This document shows, in pieces, positions 9,042 to 17,829 of a stretch of DNA of 64,000 nt (position 1 is its first letter; each line of letters opens with the position of its first letter). Source of the DNA: Rubrivivax sp. (lineage in GTDB: Bacteria; Pseudomonadota; Gammaproteobacteria; Burkholderiales; Burkholderiaceae_C); assembly GCA_020248915.1 (NCBI GenBank), contig JADCGP010000011.1:183356-247355 (forward strand), written 5' to 3'. The notes under the pieces are model-generated. The model saw only the letters and a program-made list of their open reading frames with translations. It ran no database searches and was not told the origin of the DNA. A program made the position numbers and the translations under genes.

Positions 9042-10959
9042 GCGGCGCGAGGCCCGCGCGCCGCAGCCACCGCGCGGGATCGACCGCGGCCGCGAGGTCG
9101 CGCTCCATCGGCCACGGCGCGCCCAGCGCCTGTGCGGCCACCAGGCGGGCAAGCAGCGGGGCCAGCGTGATCCCGCGCGCCCCGAGCGCCCCCAGCACGA
9201 ACAGGCCTGGCGCCCCCGGGTGCAGCGGCCCGGCCAGCGGTTGGCGGTCGCGCGCGTGCACGCGCGCCGCGGCGCGGCTCGCGAGGCCCGGCCCGTCCGC
9301 CCAGGCACTGCCGACGAGACGCGCCGCGCGCCCGAGGTTGTACAGGCGGTCGCCGGCCAGCGGCAGGGGCGACGCCGCACCGGCGTGGGGAGCCCGGGTC
9401 GCGCCGAACAGCACCCGCCCGTCGGGCAAGGTCACGGCGTAGCCGTCGCCGGTCAGCGGCCGCAGCGGCCGCGCCGGCGGCGCGGCGTCCCACTCCACCT
9501 GCCCGCGCGTGAGCGCGAGCGGCCACTCTGCGGCGCCCAGGGCCGCCAGCAGCGGCCGCGCCAGCCGGGCGGCCTCGGCGGCGTTGGCCAGCACCACCAG
9601 CGGCGCCTCGGCGAGCGCCCCGCCCGAGGCATCGCGCAGGAGCCAGCCGCCGTCGGTGCGCTCGAGGGCGTGCACGGCGGCGTCGCAGCGCAGTGCGCAC
9701 CCGGCGAGCGCATGCGCCACCCACTCGCGCGGCGCGAGCCAGCCGCCGAGCGGGTAGTGCCAGGCCGGCGCGTCGAGCGCGATGCCAGCCAGGGCCGAGG
9801 CGGCGTCGCGGTCGAGTGCCTGCACGTAGTCGGGCGGCAGGCCGCGGTCGGCCAGCAGGGCGCGCATCGCCGCCACGCCGCCCGCGCCGCGGTCGAGCCA
9901 CAGCAGGCCATCGACCGCGCCGGTGACCGTGCCCGCGGCCAGCAGCGGCGCGTACTCGCGCGCCGCCAGCAGCGCCGCGGCCCGCAGCAGCCGCTGGTGC
10001 GGGCCGTCGTCGGGGCCGATCGAGCCGTGGAACAGCCCGGCGGGGTTGCCCGATGCGGCGCGCGCCGGCTCGGCGGCCGCCTCGAGCACGAGGACCTCGA
10101 GCCCCGCCTGCCGCAGCGCCTGCGCGGCCGCGGCGCCGGCCACGCCGGCGCCGACCACCACCGCCTGCGTGGGCGCCGGCGCAGCGGCTCCGGGCGGCGT
10201 CCCTTTGGCTTTGCCATCCGCCGCCCCGGACGGCTGGGCCTTGCGCGGCGTGCGCGGCTGGTGGCGGGCCACCGTGATCTCGCGCTTGCCGCCGAGGCCG
10301 GGGGCCCGCTCGACGGCGAAGCCCGCGCCGGCCAGGCCGTCGCGCAACGACCGGGCAACGCTCCAGGTCGCGGCGGTGGCGCCCGCGGCGGCGCGGCGGC
10401 CCAGCGCCGCGAGCACCGGTGGCGCCCACATCTGCGGGTTGCGGTCGGGTGCGAAGCCGTCGAGGAAGAACGCGTCGGCCTGCAGCTGCAGCTGCGGCAG
10501 CAGCTGCGCGACGTCGCCGAAGGCCAGCAGCAGCTGCAGCCGGCCCGACTCGAAGTCGAGCGGGTGCAGGTTCGGCGTCAGCGCCGGCCAAGTGCGCACC
10601 AGGGCCTGCGCCAGCGCCTGTGCCGGCGCATCTGCGCCGGCGTGGGCGCGTGCCAGCTCCTCGCGCCGCGGCGGGTGCTTGTCGATCGACACGAAGGCCA
10701 GCCGCGTGCAGCGCTGCGGATCGTCGCGCCAGGTGCGCCAGGCGGCGAGGAAGTTGTGGCCGAGCCCGAAGCCGGTCTCGAGGACGACGAAGCGCTCGCG
10801 GCCGCGCCAGCGCTGCGGCAGCCCGTTGCCGGCCAGGAAGACGTGCGCGGCCTGCGCGTCCGCGCCGTGCAGCGGGTGGTAGACGTCGTCGAATTCGGGT
10901 GCGCGCGGGACGGCACCGCTCCAGTCGATGCCCGCGGGGACGATCGGGGCGGTCTTCAC
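9007..10959 (-). CDS. mnmC: Bifunctional tRNA cmnm5s2U34 oxidase/methyltransferase MnmC
   Basis: The 650-residue protein joins two domains. The N-terminal Rossmann methyltransferase (residues 1-230) has FVVLETGFGLGHNFLAAW for SAM binding and DAFFLDGFAPDRNPQMW. The C-terminal DAO-type FAD domain starts at about residue 265 with AVVVGAGVAGAAAAQALRQAG. MnmC removes the carboxymethyl group of cmnm5s2U34 in tRNA (FAD part) and methylates the resulting nm5 (SAM part). A GTG start at 10959 is chosen because the upstream gene ends at 10970 and homology begins there. It follows a DUF3445 gene by 10 bp and is probably in the same operon. Confidence 0.9.
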   Translation of the reverse strand: MKTAPIVPAGIDWSGAVPRAPEFDDVYHPLHGADAQAAHVFLAGNGLPQRWRGRERFVVLETGFGLGHNFLAAWRTWRDDPQRCTRLAFVSIDKHPPRREELARAHAGADAPAQALAQALVRTWPALTPNLHPLDFESGRLQLLLAFGDVAQLLPQLQLQADAFFLDGFAPDRNPQMWAPPVLAALGRRAAAGATAATWSVARSLRDGLAGAGFAVERAPGLGGKREITVARHQPRTPRKAQPSGAADGKAKGTPPGAAAPAPTQAVVVGAGVAGAAAAQALRQAGLEVLVLEAAAEPARAASGNPAGLFHGSIGPDDGPHQRLLRAAALLAAREYAPLLAAGTVTGAVDGLLWLDRGAGGVAAMRALLADRGLPPDYVQALDRDAASALAGIALDAPAWHYPLGGWLAPREWVAHALAGCALRCDAAVHALERTDGGWLLRDASGGALAEAPLVVLANAAEAARLARPLLAALGAAEWPLALTRGQVEWDAAPPARPLRPLTGDGYAVTLPDGRVLFGATRAPHAGAASPLPLAGDRLYNLGRAARLVGSAWADGPGLASRAAARVHARDRQPLAGPLHPGAPGLFVLGALGARGITLAPLLARLVAAQALGAPWPMERDLAAAVDPARWLRRAGLAPLSAAPDLLPSR

Positions 10960-10969
10960 GCCTCGCCCG

Positions 10970-11923
10970 TCACCGGGCCGTGCCGGAACCCGCGCGCGCC
11001 GCCAGCCATGCGAGCAGCGCGTCGCGCACCGGCACCAGGCCACGGTAGGCCAGCACCGCCGGGCTCATCGAGGCGATCGCGTCGTGCAGCCGGGCCGCGC
11101 GGGCGGGCGTGTCCAGCGCCTCGTCGAGCCGCTGCACTTCGACGCGGATCGTGAAGATCGCCTGCCCGATCGCGGGCAGCGGCAGGAAGGTCTGGCGCTC
11201 GCTGCGCAGCCAGGCCGCGGCGACGCCGGTGTGCTGCCAGCGCCCGGGATCGCTGCGCGCCGGATGGGCGTGCAGCCGCGGCTGGTCGGTGACGTTCCAG
11301 ACGAAGCGCTCCCAGCGCTCGGGGCCAGCCACGGTGCGCACCAGCGCTTCGGAGGCGCGCAGCAGCAGCGTGTTGTCGGCCACCGGGCCGTGGATGGCGG
11401 CGAAGCCGCGGCCGACCTTCTCTTCCGGCGCCCAGTGGCTGGGCAGCGCGACGGCCAGCCAGGGCACGGTGCCGTCGGCGGCGTCGAGCAGCGCGAAGTC
11501 CTCCTCGAAGGCGAGCGCGAGCAGCCCGGCGAGCCGCCACGCGGGCGGCAGGCCCGTCAGGCAGCGGGCGATCTCGTCGCCGTGGCCGAAGCGGCCCGGC
11601 GCCAGTTGCTCGATGCGGCCGTCCGCGGCATCGATCGCGACGCCGAGGCCGTGCGCCAGCGCGCGCCGTCCGTCCCAGCGCCACGCTGCAGGCTGCTCGC
11701 GTGCCGCGTGCGCCGCCAGCGCGTGCAGCGCGGGCGTCGCGTCGAAGCCGGCACGCTGCAGCAGCGCCTGCGGCCAGAACGCCGACAGCACCGCGAGCTT
11801 CTCGCGCTGATGTCGCCCGCCCGCGGCGGCAGGGGTCAGCTGGGCCGCGTCGGCGGCCAGCCGGCGCAGCCCGGGCTGCATCCGGAACGGCGCCTGCACG
11901 GCGGCGTCGAAGTCGAGGCTCAT
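10970..11923 (-). CDS. DUF3445 haem-dependent oxidative N-demethylase-like protein
   Basis: The 317-residue product has the DUF3445 pattern: an N-terminal REKLAVL region, FEEDFALLD, LPSHWAPEEKVGRGFAAIHGPV in the middle, and the late ERQTFLPLPAIGQAIFTIRV segment. A founding member (HODM) is a haem enzyme that oxidatively demethylates amines. The sequence shows family membership, while the substrate is inferred. The gene sits between a VOC protein and mnmC on the same strand with short gaps, which suggests one operon. Confidence 0.8.
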   Translation of the reverse strand: MSLDFDAAVQAPFRMQPGLRRLAADAAQLTPAAAGGRHQREKLAVLSAFWPQALLQRAGFDATPALHALAAHAAREQPAAWRWDGRRALAHGLGVAIDAADGRIEQLAPGRFGHGDEIARCLTGLPPAWRLAGLLALAFEEDFALLDAADGTVPWLAVALPSHWAPEEKVGRGFAAIHGPVADNTLLLRASEALVRTVAGPERWERFVWNVTDQPRLHAHPARSDPGRWQHTGVAAAWLRSERQTFLPLPAIGQAIFTIRVEVQRLDEALDTPARAARLHDAIASMSPAVLAYRGLVPVRDALLAWLAARAGSGTAR

Positions 11924-11957
11924 CGCACGGCGGCGCGCCGCGCCGGCTGCGCCCGGT

Positions 11958-12365
11958 TCACGGCGCCCCGGGGGCGGGGTCGTGGCACACGGCCTCGACG
12001 TTGTTGCCGTCGGGGTCGATGACGAACGCGCCGTAGTAGTTCGGGTGGTAGTGCGGGCGCAGCCCCGGGCCGCCGTTGTCGCGGCCGCCCGCGGCCAGCG
12101 CGGCGCGGTGGAAGGCGTCGACCGCCGCGCGATCGGCGGCGCGCCAGGCGAGGTGGCAGCCGGTGCTGACCGGGTGGCCGCCCCAGGGCGACGGGCCGGC
12201 GACGAACCAGGTGTCGATCGCATCGCCGCATCCCAGACCGAGCACCTGCTCGCCGTCGTGGGTGGCTTCATGGCGAACGGTGTAGCCGAGCGGCGCCAGC
12301 GCGGCGGCGTAGAAGGCGCGCGTGCGGCCGATGTCGGCGACGCGCAGGGTCATGTGGTCGAGCAT
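11958..12365 (-). CDS. VOC family (glyoxalase-like) protein
   Basis: The 135-residue protein is a single VOC (beta-alpha-beta-beta-beta twice) protein. It begins MLDHMTLRVADIGRTRAFY with a metal-ligand-type His4 and ends with FVIDPDGNNVEAVCHDP, where Glu is the usual last metal ligand. Such proteins include small lyases, dioxygenase-like enzymes and resistance proteins; none can be chosen here. It lies 34 bp upstream of the DUF3445 gene in the same direction. Confidence 0.8.
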   Translation of the reverse strand: MLDHMTLRVADIGRTRAFYAAALAPLGYTVRHEATHDGEQVLGLGCGDAIDTWFVAGPSPWGGHPVSTGCHLAWRAADRAAVDAFHRAALAAGGRDNGGPGLRPHYHPNYYGAFVIDPDGNNVEAVCHDPAPGAP

Positions 12366-12410
12366 GGGCGGGCGGGCGGCGATTGGCAGCGCATGGCGGC
12401 TTGCTGCGGC

Positions 12411-12432
12411 CTGCTGCGGCCTGCGGCAGCAG
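12411..12432 (-). terminator. Perfect 7-bp hairpin downstream of efp
   Basis: CTGCTGC and GCAGCAG flank an 8-nt loop, about 80 bp after the efp stop codon. There is no U-tract, so it would be a weak or Rho-assisted terminator at best. Confidence 0.3.
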
Positions 12433-12509
12433 GTCGGCCGAGGCCTGCAGCATAGGCCGCCGGCCGACCGGGCGCACCCCCACGGCGCCGGGCGGGCCGC
12501 CGCGGCCGC

Positions 12510-13064
12510 TCAGACCCGCTTGCGGTACTCGTGCGTGCGGGTGTCGATCTCGATCTTGTCGCCGCTCTCGACGAACAGCGGCACGCTGATCTCGAAGCCC
12601 GTTCCCACAAGCTTGGCCGGCTTCATGACCTTGCCCGAGGTGTCGCCCTTGACGGCCGGCTCGGTCTCGATCTCGCGCACCACGGTGGTGGGCATCTCGA
12701 CGCTGATGGCCTTGCCGTCGTAGAACGTCACCTCGACCTGCATGCCGTCTTCCAGGTACTGGATCGCGTCGCCCATGTTGTCGGACTCGACCTCGTACTG
12801 GTTGTACTCGCCGTCCATGAACACGTACATCGGGTCGGCGAAGTAGGAGTAGGTGCACTCCTTCTTGTCGAGGATGATCTGGTCCATCTTGTCGTCGGCC
12901 TTGAAGACGACCTCGGAACCGGCGCCGTTGAGCAGGTTCTTCATCTTCATCCGCACGGTGGCGGCGCCGCGGCCGCCGCGGCTGTACTCGGTCTTCAGCA
13001 CGACCATCGGGTCCTTGCCCTGCATGATGACGTTGCCGGCGCGGATTTCCTGTGCGAGTTTCAT
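12510..13064 (-). CDS. efp: Translation elongation factor P, Arg32 type
   Basis: The 184-residue protein is a full-length three-domain EF-P (KOW-like domain I, then two OB domains; [15 protein letters not shown] and [13 protein letters not shown] are diagnostic). The tip of domain I reads [11 protein letters not shown] and puts an arginine at residue 32. That is the position rhamnosylated by EarP in betaproteobacteria and Pseudomonas instead of the modified Lys34 of E. coli. EF-P rescues ribosomes stalled at polyproline. earP lies directly upstream on the same strand, separated by 298 bp. Confidence 0.95.
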   Translation of the reverse strand: MKLAQEIRAGNVIMQGKDPMVVLKTEYSRGGRGAATVRMKMKNLLNGAGSEVVFKADDKMDQIILDKKECTYSYFADPMYVFMDGEYNQYEVESDNMGDAIQYLEDGMQVEVTFYDGKAISVEMPTTVVREIETEPAVKGDTSGKVMKPAKLVGTGFEISVPLFVESGDKIEIDTRTHEYRKRV

Positions 13065-13362
13065 GGCGCGATCCTGGGGACGTGTCGGGTTGGGGCGGGC
13101 CGGAGCGGTGCGGCGCAGCCGCTCGCGGCGCCGGGCGCCGGTCGAGACTGCACCGATCCGCGCGGCCGGTGCTGCCGGTGCGGCAGGCCGGCCCGGTGTT
13201 CGGGACGGGTGACGCCGCCGGCGGGGCATCGGCGCCGATGCATCGCCGGCGCCGGGACGCTGCGCGCGGGCCTCCTGTCGTCCCGCGTCCTGCGGCCCCG
13301 TGGCGCCCCGATCCGTCCTGCCGCCGGGTCGGCCGGGCGCACGGCCCGGAAAACCCTCGATT
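13065..13362 (-). promoter_or_regulatory. Long efp leader region between earP and efp
   Basis: No gene was found in these 298 bp. A TAGAAT -10-like box (minus strand, 13360-13365) overlaps the earP stop codon. If used, it would give efp its own promoter and a long, very GC-rich 5' leader of about 285 nt with many possible stems. No riboswitch class was recognised. Confidence 0.35.
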
Positions 13363-14430
13363 CTAGCCTGCGCCGCGGTCGACGGCGAACGCGCGCAGCG
13401 CCGCCGCAAGGTCGGGGCGGCCGGCGAGTTCGGCGCGCAGGCCCTGCACGGCCCTGCACCACGGCGCCGCGGCGGCGAGGTCGTCCGCGCCCAGCGGCGC
13501 CGGCCGGGGCCAGACCGCGCTGCCGTTCCAGGCCCGCCACAGCGCGGCCACTGGCGCTGGCGGCGCCAGCCGGCCGAGCAGGGCCTCGACCTTGGCGTGG
13601 TGCGCGCCGTCGTGCTGCGGGTAGGCCTGCCAGACGAAGGGCACGCCTGCCCACAGCGCGCGCACCAGCGAGTCCTCGCCGCGCACGAAGGCGAGGTCGC
13701 TGCCCCAGAGCAGGCGGTCGAAGTCCGGCTGCGCGAGCCAGTCGAGTCCGTGCAGCCGCACGCCGGGCGGCGCCTGCCGCACCTGGCGCTGTGCCGGGCC
13801 GGGCGTCAGCAGCAGCAGCGCCGGCGCATCGCCGGGCCGCGCCGGCGCCAGCGCCTGCGGCAGCGCCTGTGCAGCCGGGTTGTCGTAGCAGAACAGCGTG
13901 ACGACGCGCTCGCGCGGCTGCAGCCGGATGCCGCGCGCGGACAGCCACGCGCTGCGGTCGAACGCGGCGCGCGCCTCGAGCAGCCCGTCCTCGCGCAGCA
14001 GGCCGCCGGTGCGGGCGCTGAAGCCCGGGAAGAAGAACCACTTGCGCAGCCCGTCGGGGCGCGGCGAGGGTAGCGCGTGCGCCCGCTCGACCCAGTCCTC
14101 GGCGCTCAGGTGCTCGAGGTTGATCCACACCGGCGCACGCGCCGCGCCCCGCATCGCCTCGACGAAGGCCGGGGGAGGGTCGCAGCCGAAGGCCTCGACG
14201 ACGACGTCGCCGCAGCCGGCCTGCGGCGGCGGCCCGGGCCAGCGCATCACCTCGACGCCCGGCGCGCCGCCCGGGGCCATCCACGCCAGCGCGGACGGGT
14301 CGTCGAGCACGAGCCGCACGCGGTCGCCGCGCGCGGCCAGCAGCGCGGACAGACGCCAGCACACGCCCACGTCGCCGAAGTTGTCGATGACGCGGCCGAA
14401 CACCGTCCACCACAGCGGCCGCGGCTCCAT
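13363..14430 (-). CDS. earP: EF-P arginine rhamnosyltransferase EarP
   Basis: The 355-residue glycosyltransferase has the EarP signatures: [18 protein letters not shown] near the N-terminus, with Asp16 and Asp20 matching the family's two essential aspartates, and [20 protein letters not shown] near residue 275 with the essential Glu and nucleotide-sugar contacts. [15 protein letters not shown] is another conserved block. It transfers rhamnose from dTDP-beta-L-rhamnose to EF-P Arg32. The start at 14430 matches the family start and has a GATAAT box 6 bp away. It diverges from uvrC with only 34 bp between start codons. Confidence 0.93.
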   Translation of the reverse strand: MEPRPLWWTVFGRVIDNFGDVGVCWRLSALLAARGDRVRLVLDDPSALAWMAPGGAPGVEVMRWPGPPPQAGCGDVVVEAFGCDPPPAFVEAMRGAARAPVWINLEHLSAEDWVERAHALPSPRPDGLRKWFFFPGFSARTGGLLREDGLLEARAAFDRSAWLSARGIRLQPRERVVTLFCYDNPAAQALPQALAPARPGDAPALLLLTPGPAQRQVRQAPPGVRLHGLDWLAQPDFDRLLWGSDLAFVRGEDSLVRALWAGVPFVWQAYPQHDGAHHAKVEALLGRLAPPAPVAALWRAWNGSAVWPRPAPLGADDLAAAAPWCRAVQGLRAELAGRPDLAAALRAFAVDRGAG

Positions 14431-14436
14431 CGCGCG

Positions 14437-14442
14437 ATTATC
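14437..14442 (-). promoter_or_regulatory. -10-like box GATAAT next to the earP start
   Basis: On the minus strand GATAAT is followed by CGCGCG and the earP ATG. This predicts a leaderless earP transcript. It lies back to back with the possible uvrC box. Confidence 0.45.
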
Positions 14443-14450
14443 GAAGGCGG

Positions 14451-14456
14451 CAGAAT
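14451..14456 (+). promoter_or_regulatory. -10-like box CAGAAT near the uvrC start
   Basis: CAGAAT lies 8 bp before the uvrC ATG at 14465. With the GATAAT box of earP on the other strand, the 34-bp gap would hold two overlapping, nearly leaderless promoters. Confidence 0.35.
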
Positions 14457-14464
14457 GCGCGGCG

Positions 14465-16765
14465 ATGTCCGCCGACGCCCCTGCCCGCCGCACCCGAGCC
14501 GCGCGCGCCGAACGTGACGAGCGCGCCGACGGCGCTGTTCGTGCCGACCCCGCCGAAGGCGCTGAGCGTGCCCTCGGCGCCGAAAGCGCCGAAAGCGCCG
14601 CGGGCGCCGAGCGTGCGGATCGCGCCGATCCCGCCGCCACCGCCGACCCCGGCCACCGCGCCGGGGCCGAGGGGCGCGAACGCCTGCTGGCCGAGGTGGC
14701 GGCGCTGCCCAACCTGCCCGGCGTCTATCGCTGGCTCGACGCCGCCGGGCAGGTGCTCTACGTGGGCAAGGCGCGCAGCCTGAAGAAGCGCGTCGCGAGC
14801 TACCTGCACCGCGACCACGACGGCACCCGGATCGGGCAGATGGTGGCGCGCATCGCGCGGCTGGAGACCACCGTCGTGCGCACCGAGGCCGAGGCGCTGC
14901 TGCTCGAGAACAACCTGATCAAGACGCTCGCGCCGCGCTTCAACATCCTGTTCCGCGACGACAAGAGCTACCCGTACCTGAAGCTGGTCAGCCACGAGTA
15001 CCCGCGGGTGGCCTACTTCCGCGGCGCGGTCGACCGGCGCCACCGCTACTTCGGCCCGTACCCGAACGCCTGGGCCGTGAAGCAGACGATCCAGCTGGTG
15101 CAGAAGGTGTTCCGGCTGCGCACCTGCGAGGACACGGTGTTCGCCAACCGCAGCCGGCCCTGCCTGCTGTACCAGATCGACCGCTGCAGCGGCCCGTGCG
15201 CGGGGCGCATCGGGCCCGCCGAGTACGAGCGCGACGTGCGTGACGCCGAGCGCTTCCTGCTCGGCGACGCCGACGGCGTGATCGCCGACCTGCAGTCGAC
15301 GATGATGACGCACGCCGAGGCGCTGCGCTTCGAGGAGGCGGCCGCGGTGCGCGACCGCATCGGCTCGCTGTCCCGGGTGCTGCAGCAGCAGGCCGTGGAG
15401 CAGAGCAGCCTGTCGGCGTCGGACCGCGATGCCGACATCCTGGCTGTCCGCGTGGCCGGGGGCCGGGCCTGCGTCAACCTCGCGATGGTGCGCGGCGGCC
15501 GCCACCTCGGCGACCGCGCGTGCTTCCCGAGCCATGTCGACGAAGGCGCGGCCCTCGGCGCGGTGGCCGAGTCGACGGCGGATGGATCGTCGGGGGCGGA
15601 CGGCGCCGGCGGAGCGGCCCCGTCCGTGCCCGAGGTCGCGGTGCTGGAGGCCTTCGTCGCCCAGCACTACCTGGTCCAGCCGCTGCCGCCGCTGCTGGTG
15701 ACGAGCCACCCGGTCGGCGCCGCGCTGATCGAGGCGCTGTCCGGGCACGCCGGCACGCGCGTGCGCTGCACCCACCAGCCGCGCGAGCAGCGACGGATCT
15801 GGCTCGAGATGGCGGCCAAGGGGGCCGAGCTGGCGCTGGCGCGGCTGCTCGCCGAGGAGGGCTCGCAGCAGCAGCGCACCCGTGCGCTGGTCGAGGCGCT
15901 GGACCTCGACGTCGCCGACCCGTCGGCGCTGCGCGTGGAGTGTTTCGACGTCAGCCACACCGCGGGCGAAGCCACGCAGGCCTCCTGCGTGGTGTACGAG
16001 GGCCACGCGATGCAGCCGTCGCAGTACCGGCGTTTCAACGTCGAGGGCGTGCAGGGCGGCGACGACTACGCGGCGATGCGCCAGGTGCTCACCCGGCGCT
16101 ACGCCCGCCTCGCCGAGGCGGTGGCCGCCGGCCGCGCCGATGACGGCGGCGGGGAGGGCACCGTGCAGGGCGCTGCCGAACTCGCCGCAGTGGATGCGTC
16201 AGCGGGTGGTGCAGCGGGTGGTGCAGCGGGTGGTGCCGCGGGTGGTGCCGCGGGTGGTGCAAGCGGGCCCGCGGTCCCGCCCGCCCGGACCCGGCGCGCG
16301 CCGCGCACGGCGGCGCGGATGCCCGACCTCGTGCTGATCGACGGCGGCCGCGGCCAGGTCGGCGTCGCGCGCGAGGTGTTCGAGGAGCTCGGCCTGGACG
16401 TCGGCCTGATCGTCGGCGTCGAGAAGGGCGAAGGCCGCAAGGTCGGGCGCGAGGAGCTGGTGTTCGCCGACGGCCGGCCCAAGGTCGGTCTCGGGCATGA
16501 TTCGGCTGCGCTGATGCTGGTGGCGCAGATCCGCGACGAGGCGCACAGGTTCGCGATCACCGGGATGCGCGCCCGGCGCGCCGGGGTCCGGACCGGAGGC
16601 AGCCGGCTGGAGGAGATCCCCGGCGTGGGGCCGCGCAAGCGGGCGCGCCTGCTGCAGCGCTTCGGCGGGCTGCGCGGGGTGGCCAGTGCCGGCGTCGACG
16701 ACCTGGCCGGGGTGGAAGGCATCTCGCGCGAACTGGCCGAGGAGATCTACCGTGCACTGCACTGA
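14465..16765 (+). CDS. uvrC: UvrABC excinuclease subunit C with extended N-terminus and linker
   Basis: The 766-residue protein contains the expected domains: GIY-YIG nuclease ([29 protein letters not shown], about residues 85-160), UVR motif ([16 protein letters not shown]), RNase H-like 5' nuclease ([20 protein letters not shown]) and C-terminal tandem helix-hairpin-helix. It makes both incisions in nucleotide excision repair. It is about 150 residues longer than E. coli UvrC (about 610) because of an Ala/Arg/Asp/Glu-rich head of about 75 residues and a Gly/Ala linker before [15 protein letters not shown]. The ATG at 14465 is the first plausible start after the earP promoter region, but a later start cannot be excluded. 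Confidence 0.9.
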   Translation: MSADAPARRTRAARAERDERADGAVRADPAEGAERALGAESAESAAGAERADRADPAATADPGHRAGAEGRERLLAEVAALPNLPGVYRWLDAAGQVLYVGKARSLKKRVASYLHRDHDGTRIGQMVARIARLETTVVRTEAEALLLENNLIKTLAPRFNILFRDDKSYPYLKLVSHEYPRVAYFRGAVDRRHRYFGPYPNAWAVKQTIQLVQKVFRLRTCEDTVFANRSRPCLLYQIDRCSGPCAGRIGPAEYERDVRDAERFLLGDADGVIADLQSTMMTHAEALRFEEAAAVRDRIGSLSRVLQQQAVEQSSLSASDRDADILAVRVAGGRACVNLAMVRGGRHLGDRACFPSHVDEGAALGAVAESTADGSSGADGAGGAAPSVPEVAVLEAFVAQHYLVQPLPPLLVTSHPVGAALIEALSGHAGTRVRCTHQPREQRRIWLEMAAKGAELALARLLAEEGSQQQRTRALVEALDLDVADPSALRVECFDVSHTAGEATQASCVVYEGHAMQPSQYRRFNVEGVQGGDDYAAMRQVLTRRYARLAEAVAAGRADDGGGEGTVQGAAELAAVDASAGGAAGGAAGGAAGGAAGGASGPAVPPARTRRAPRTAARMPDLVLIDGGRGQVGVAREVFEELGLDVGLIVGVEKGEGRKVGREELVFADGRPKVGLGHDSAALMLVAQIRDEAHRFAITGMRARRAGVRTGGSRLEEIPGVGPRKRARLLQRFGGLRGVASAGVDDLAGVEGISRELAEEIYRALH
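16202..16261 (+). repeat. Five tandem 12-bp units inside uvrC
   Basis: The unit GCGGGTGGTGCM repeats five times without interruption (M is A or C) and encodes a Gly-Gly-Ala-Ala linker. Whole-codon units mean that copy changes keep the reading frame. Confidence 0.9.
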
Positions 16766-17237
16766 CGAACCCGCCGCGGCGCCCGGCTCCGACCCCGCGG
16801 CGCGTCGACACGCGCTGCTGGCCGTGGCCGCGGCGGTGGCGGCACTGGCCGGCTGCGGCGCGCCGCCGCGGCGCGAGCCCGGGTCCGACGCCGCCTCGTC
16901 GGCGACCGAGCGCGCCTGGCAGGAGTTCCAGCGCAGCGCCGGCCGGCGCCTGGTGGCCGCGCACCCGCAGGGCACCTACACCGGCCGGGTGCCCGACGTG
17001 CTGTTCGGTATCCCGGTGCTGGAGACCGAGCTCAACGCAGACGGCTCGGTGCGCAGCATCCGCGTGCTGCGCGAGCCGAGCAACCCCGCCGCCCGCGACA
17101 CGGTGCAGCTGGCCATGGCTGCGGTGCGCCGTGCGGCGCCCTACGGCGACATGACGCACCTGGCGCGGCCCTGGAAGTGGGTCGAGGCCTTCCTGTTCGA
17201 CGAGCAGCGCCGCTTCAAGCCGCGCGCGCTCGACTGA
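16752..17237 (+). CDS. Predicted lipoprotein with TonB-C-like domain
   Basis: The 161-residue product starts at a GTG that overlaps the uvrC 3' end, so it is translationally coupled. A lipobox LAGC follows a hydrophobic stretch ([14 protein letters not shown]). The C-terminal part ([19 protein letters not shown], then VLREPSN and [13 protein letters not shown]) resembles TonB C-terminal domains, in which a conserved pattern precedes AxxAVRRAAPF. It has no energy-transducer transmembrane-proline architecture, so a scaffold-like periplasmic lipoprotein is more likely than a true TonB. Function is unknown. Confidence 0.65.
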   Translation: MHCTDEPAAAPGSDPAARRHALLAVAAAVAALAGCGAPPRREPGSDAASSATERAWQEFQRSAGRRLVAAHPQGTYTGRVPDVLFGIPVLETELNADGSVRSIRVLREPSNPAARDTVQLAMAAVRRAAPYGDMTHLARPWKWVEAFLFDEQRRFKPRALD

Positions 17238-17262
17238 CGCCGGCCGCGGCCGGCCCCTGACG

Positions 17263-17829
17263 ATGTTCTTCACCATCCCGACCCTGCTGACCTGGGCCCG
17301 CATCGCGGCGATCCCGCTCGTCGTGGGCGTCTTCTACCTGCCCTGGCCCGGCCCGACGAAGAACCTGATCGCGACCTCGCTGTTCGTGCTGTTCGCGCTG
17401 ACCGACTGGCTCGACGGCTGGCTCGCCCGCAAACTGAACCAGACCTCCTCGTTCGGGGCCTTCCTCGACCCGGTGGCCGACAAGTTCCTGGTCTGCGCGT
17501 CCGTGCTCGTGCTCGTGCACCTGGAGCGCGCCGACGTCTTCGTCGCGCTGATCATCATCGGCCGCGAGATCGCGATCTCGGCGCTGCGCGAGTGGATGGC
17601 GCAGATCGGCGCCAGCCGCAGCGTCGCGGTGCACGTGCTGGGCAAGGCCAAGACGATGGTGCAGATGGTGGCGATCCCCTTCCTGCTTTACGACGGCGCG
17701 CTGTTCGGGGTCGTCGACACGCGGATCTGGGGCACGGTGCTGATCTGGATCGCCGCGGTGCTGACGATCTGGTCGATGGCGTACTACCTGCGCAAGGCAC
17801 TGCCCGAGATCCGGGCCAAGGCACGTTGA
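17263..17829 (+). CDS. pgsA: CDP-diacylglycerol--glycerol-3-phosphate 3-phosphatidyltransferase
   Basis: The 188-residue integral membrane enzyme carries the CDP-alcohol phosphotransferase signature DG-x2-AR-x8-G-x3-D-x3-D as DWLDGWLARKL...GAFLDPVADK near residues 48-72. It starts MFFTIPTLLTWARI, as usual for PgsA, and has four or more transmembrane helices. It makes phosphatidylglycerol-phosphate, the committed step to PG and cardiolipin. Its stop overlaps a TTG start of the downstream transporter. Confidence 0.95.
   Translation: MFFTIPTLLTWARIAAIPLVVGVFYLPWPGPTKNLIATSLFVLFALTDWLDGWLARKLNQTSSFGAFLDPVADKFLVCASVLVLVHLERADVFVALIIIGREIAISALREWMAQIGASRSVAVHVLGKAKTMVQMVAIPFLLYDGALFGVVDTRIWGTVLIWIAAVLTIWSMAYYLRKALPEIRAKAR

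Noticed and set aside
16202..16261. Tandem repeats considered as a CRISPR array
   Set aside because: The units are 12 bp, contiguous without spacers, and encode an in-frame Gly-Ala linker of UvrC.
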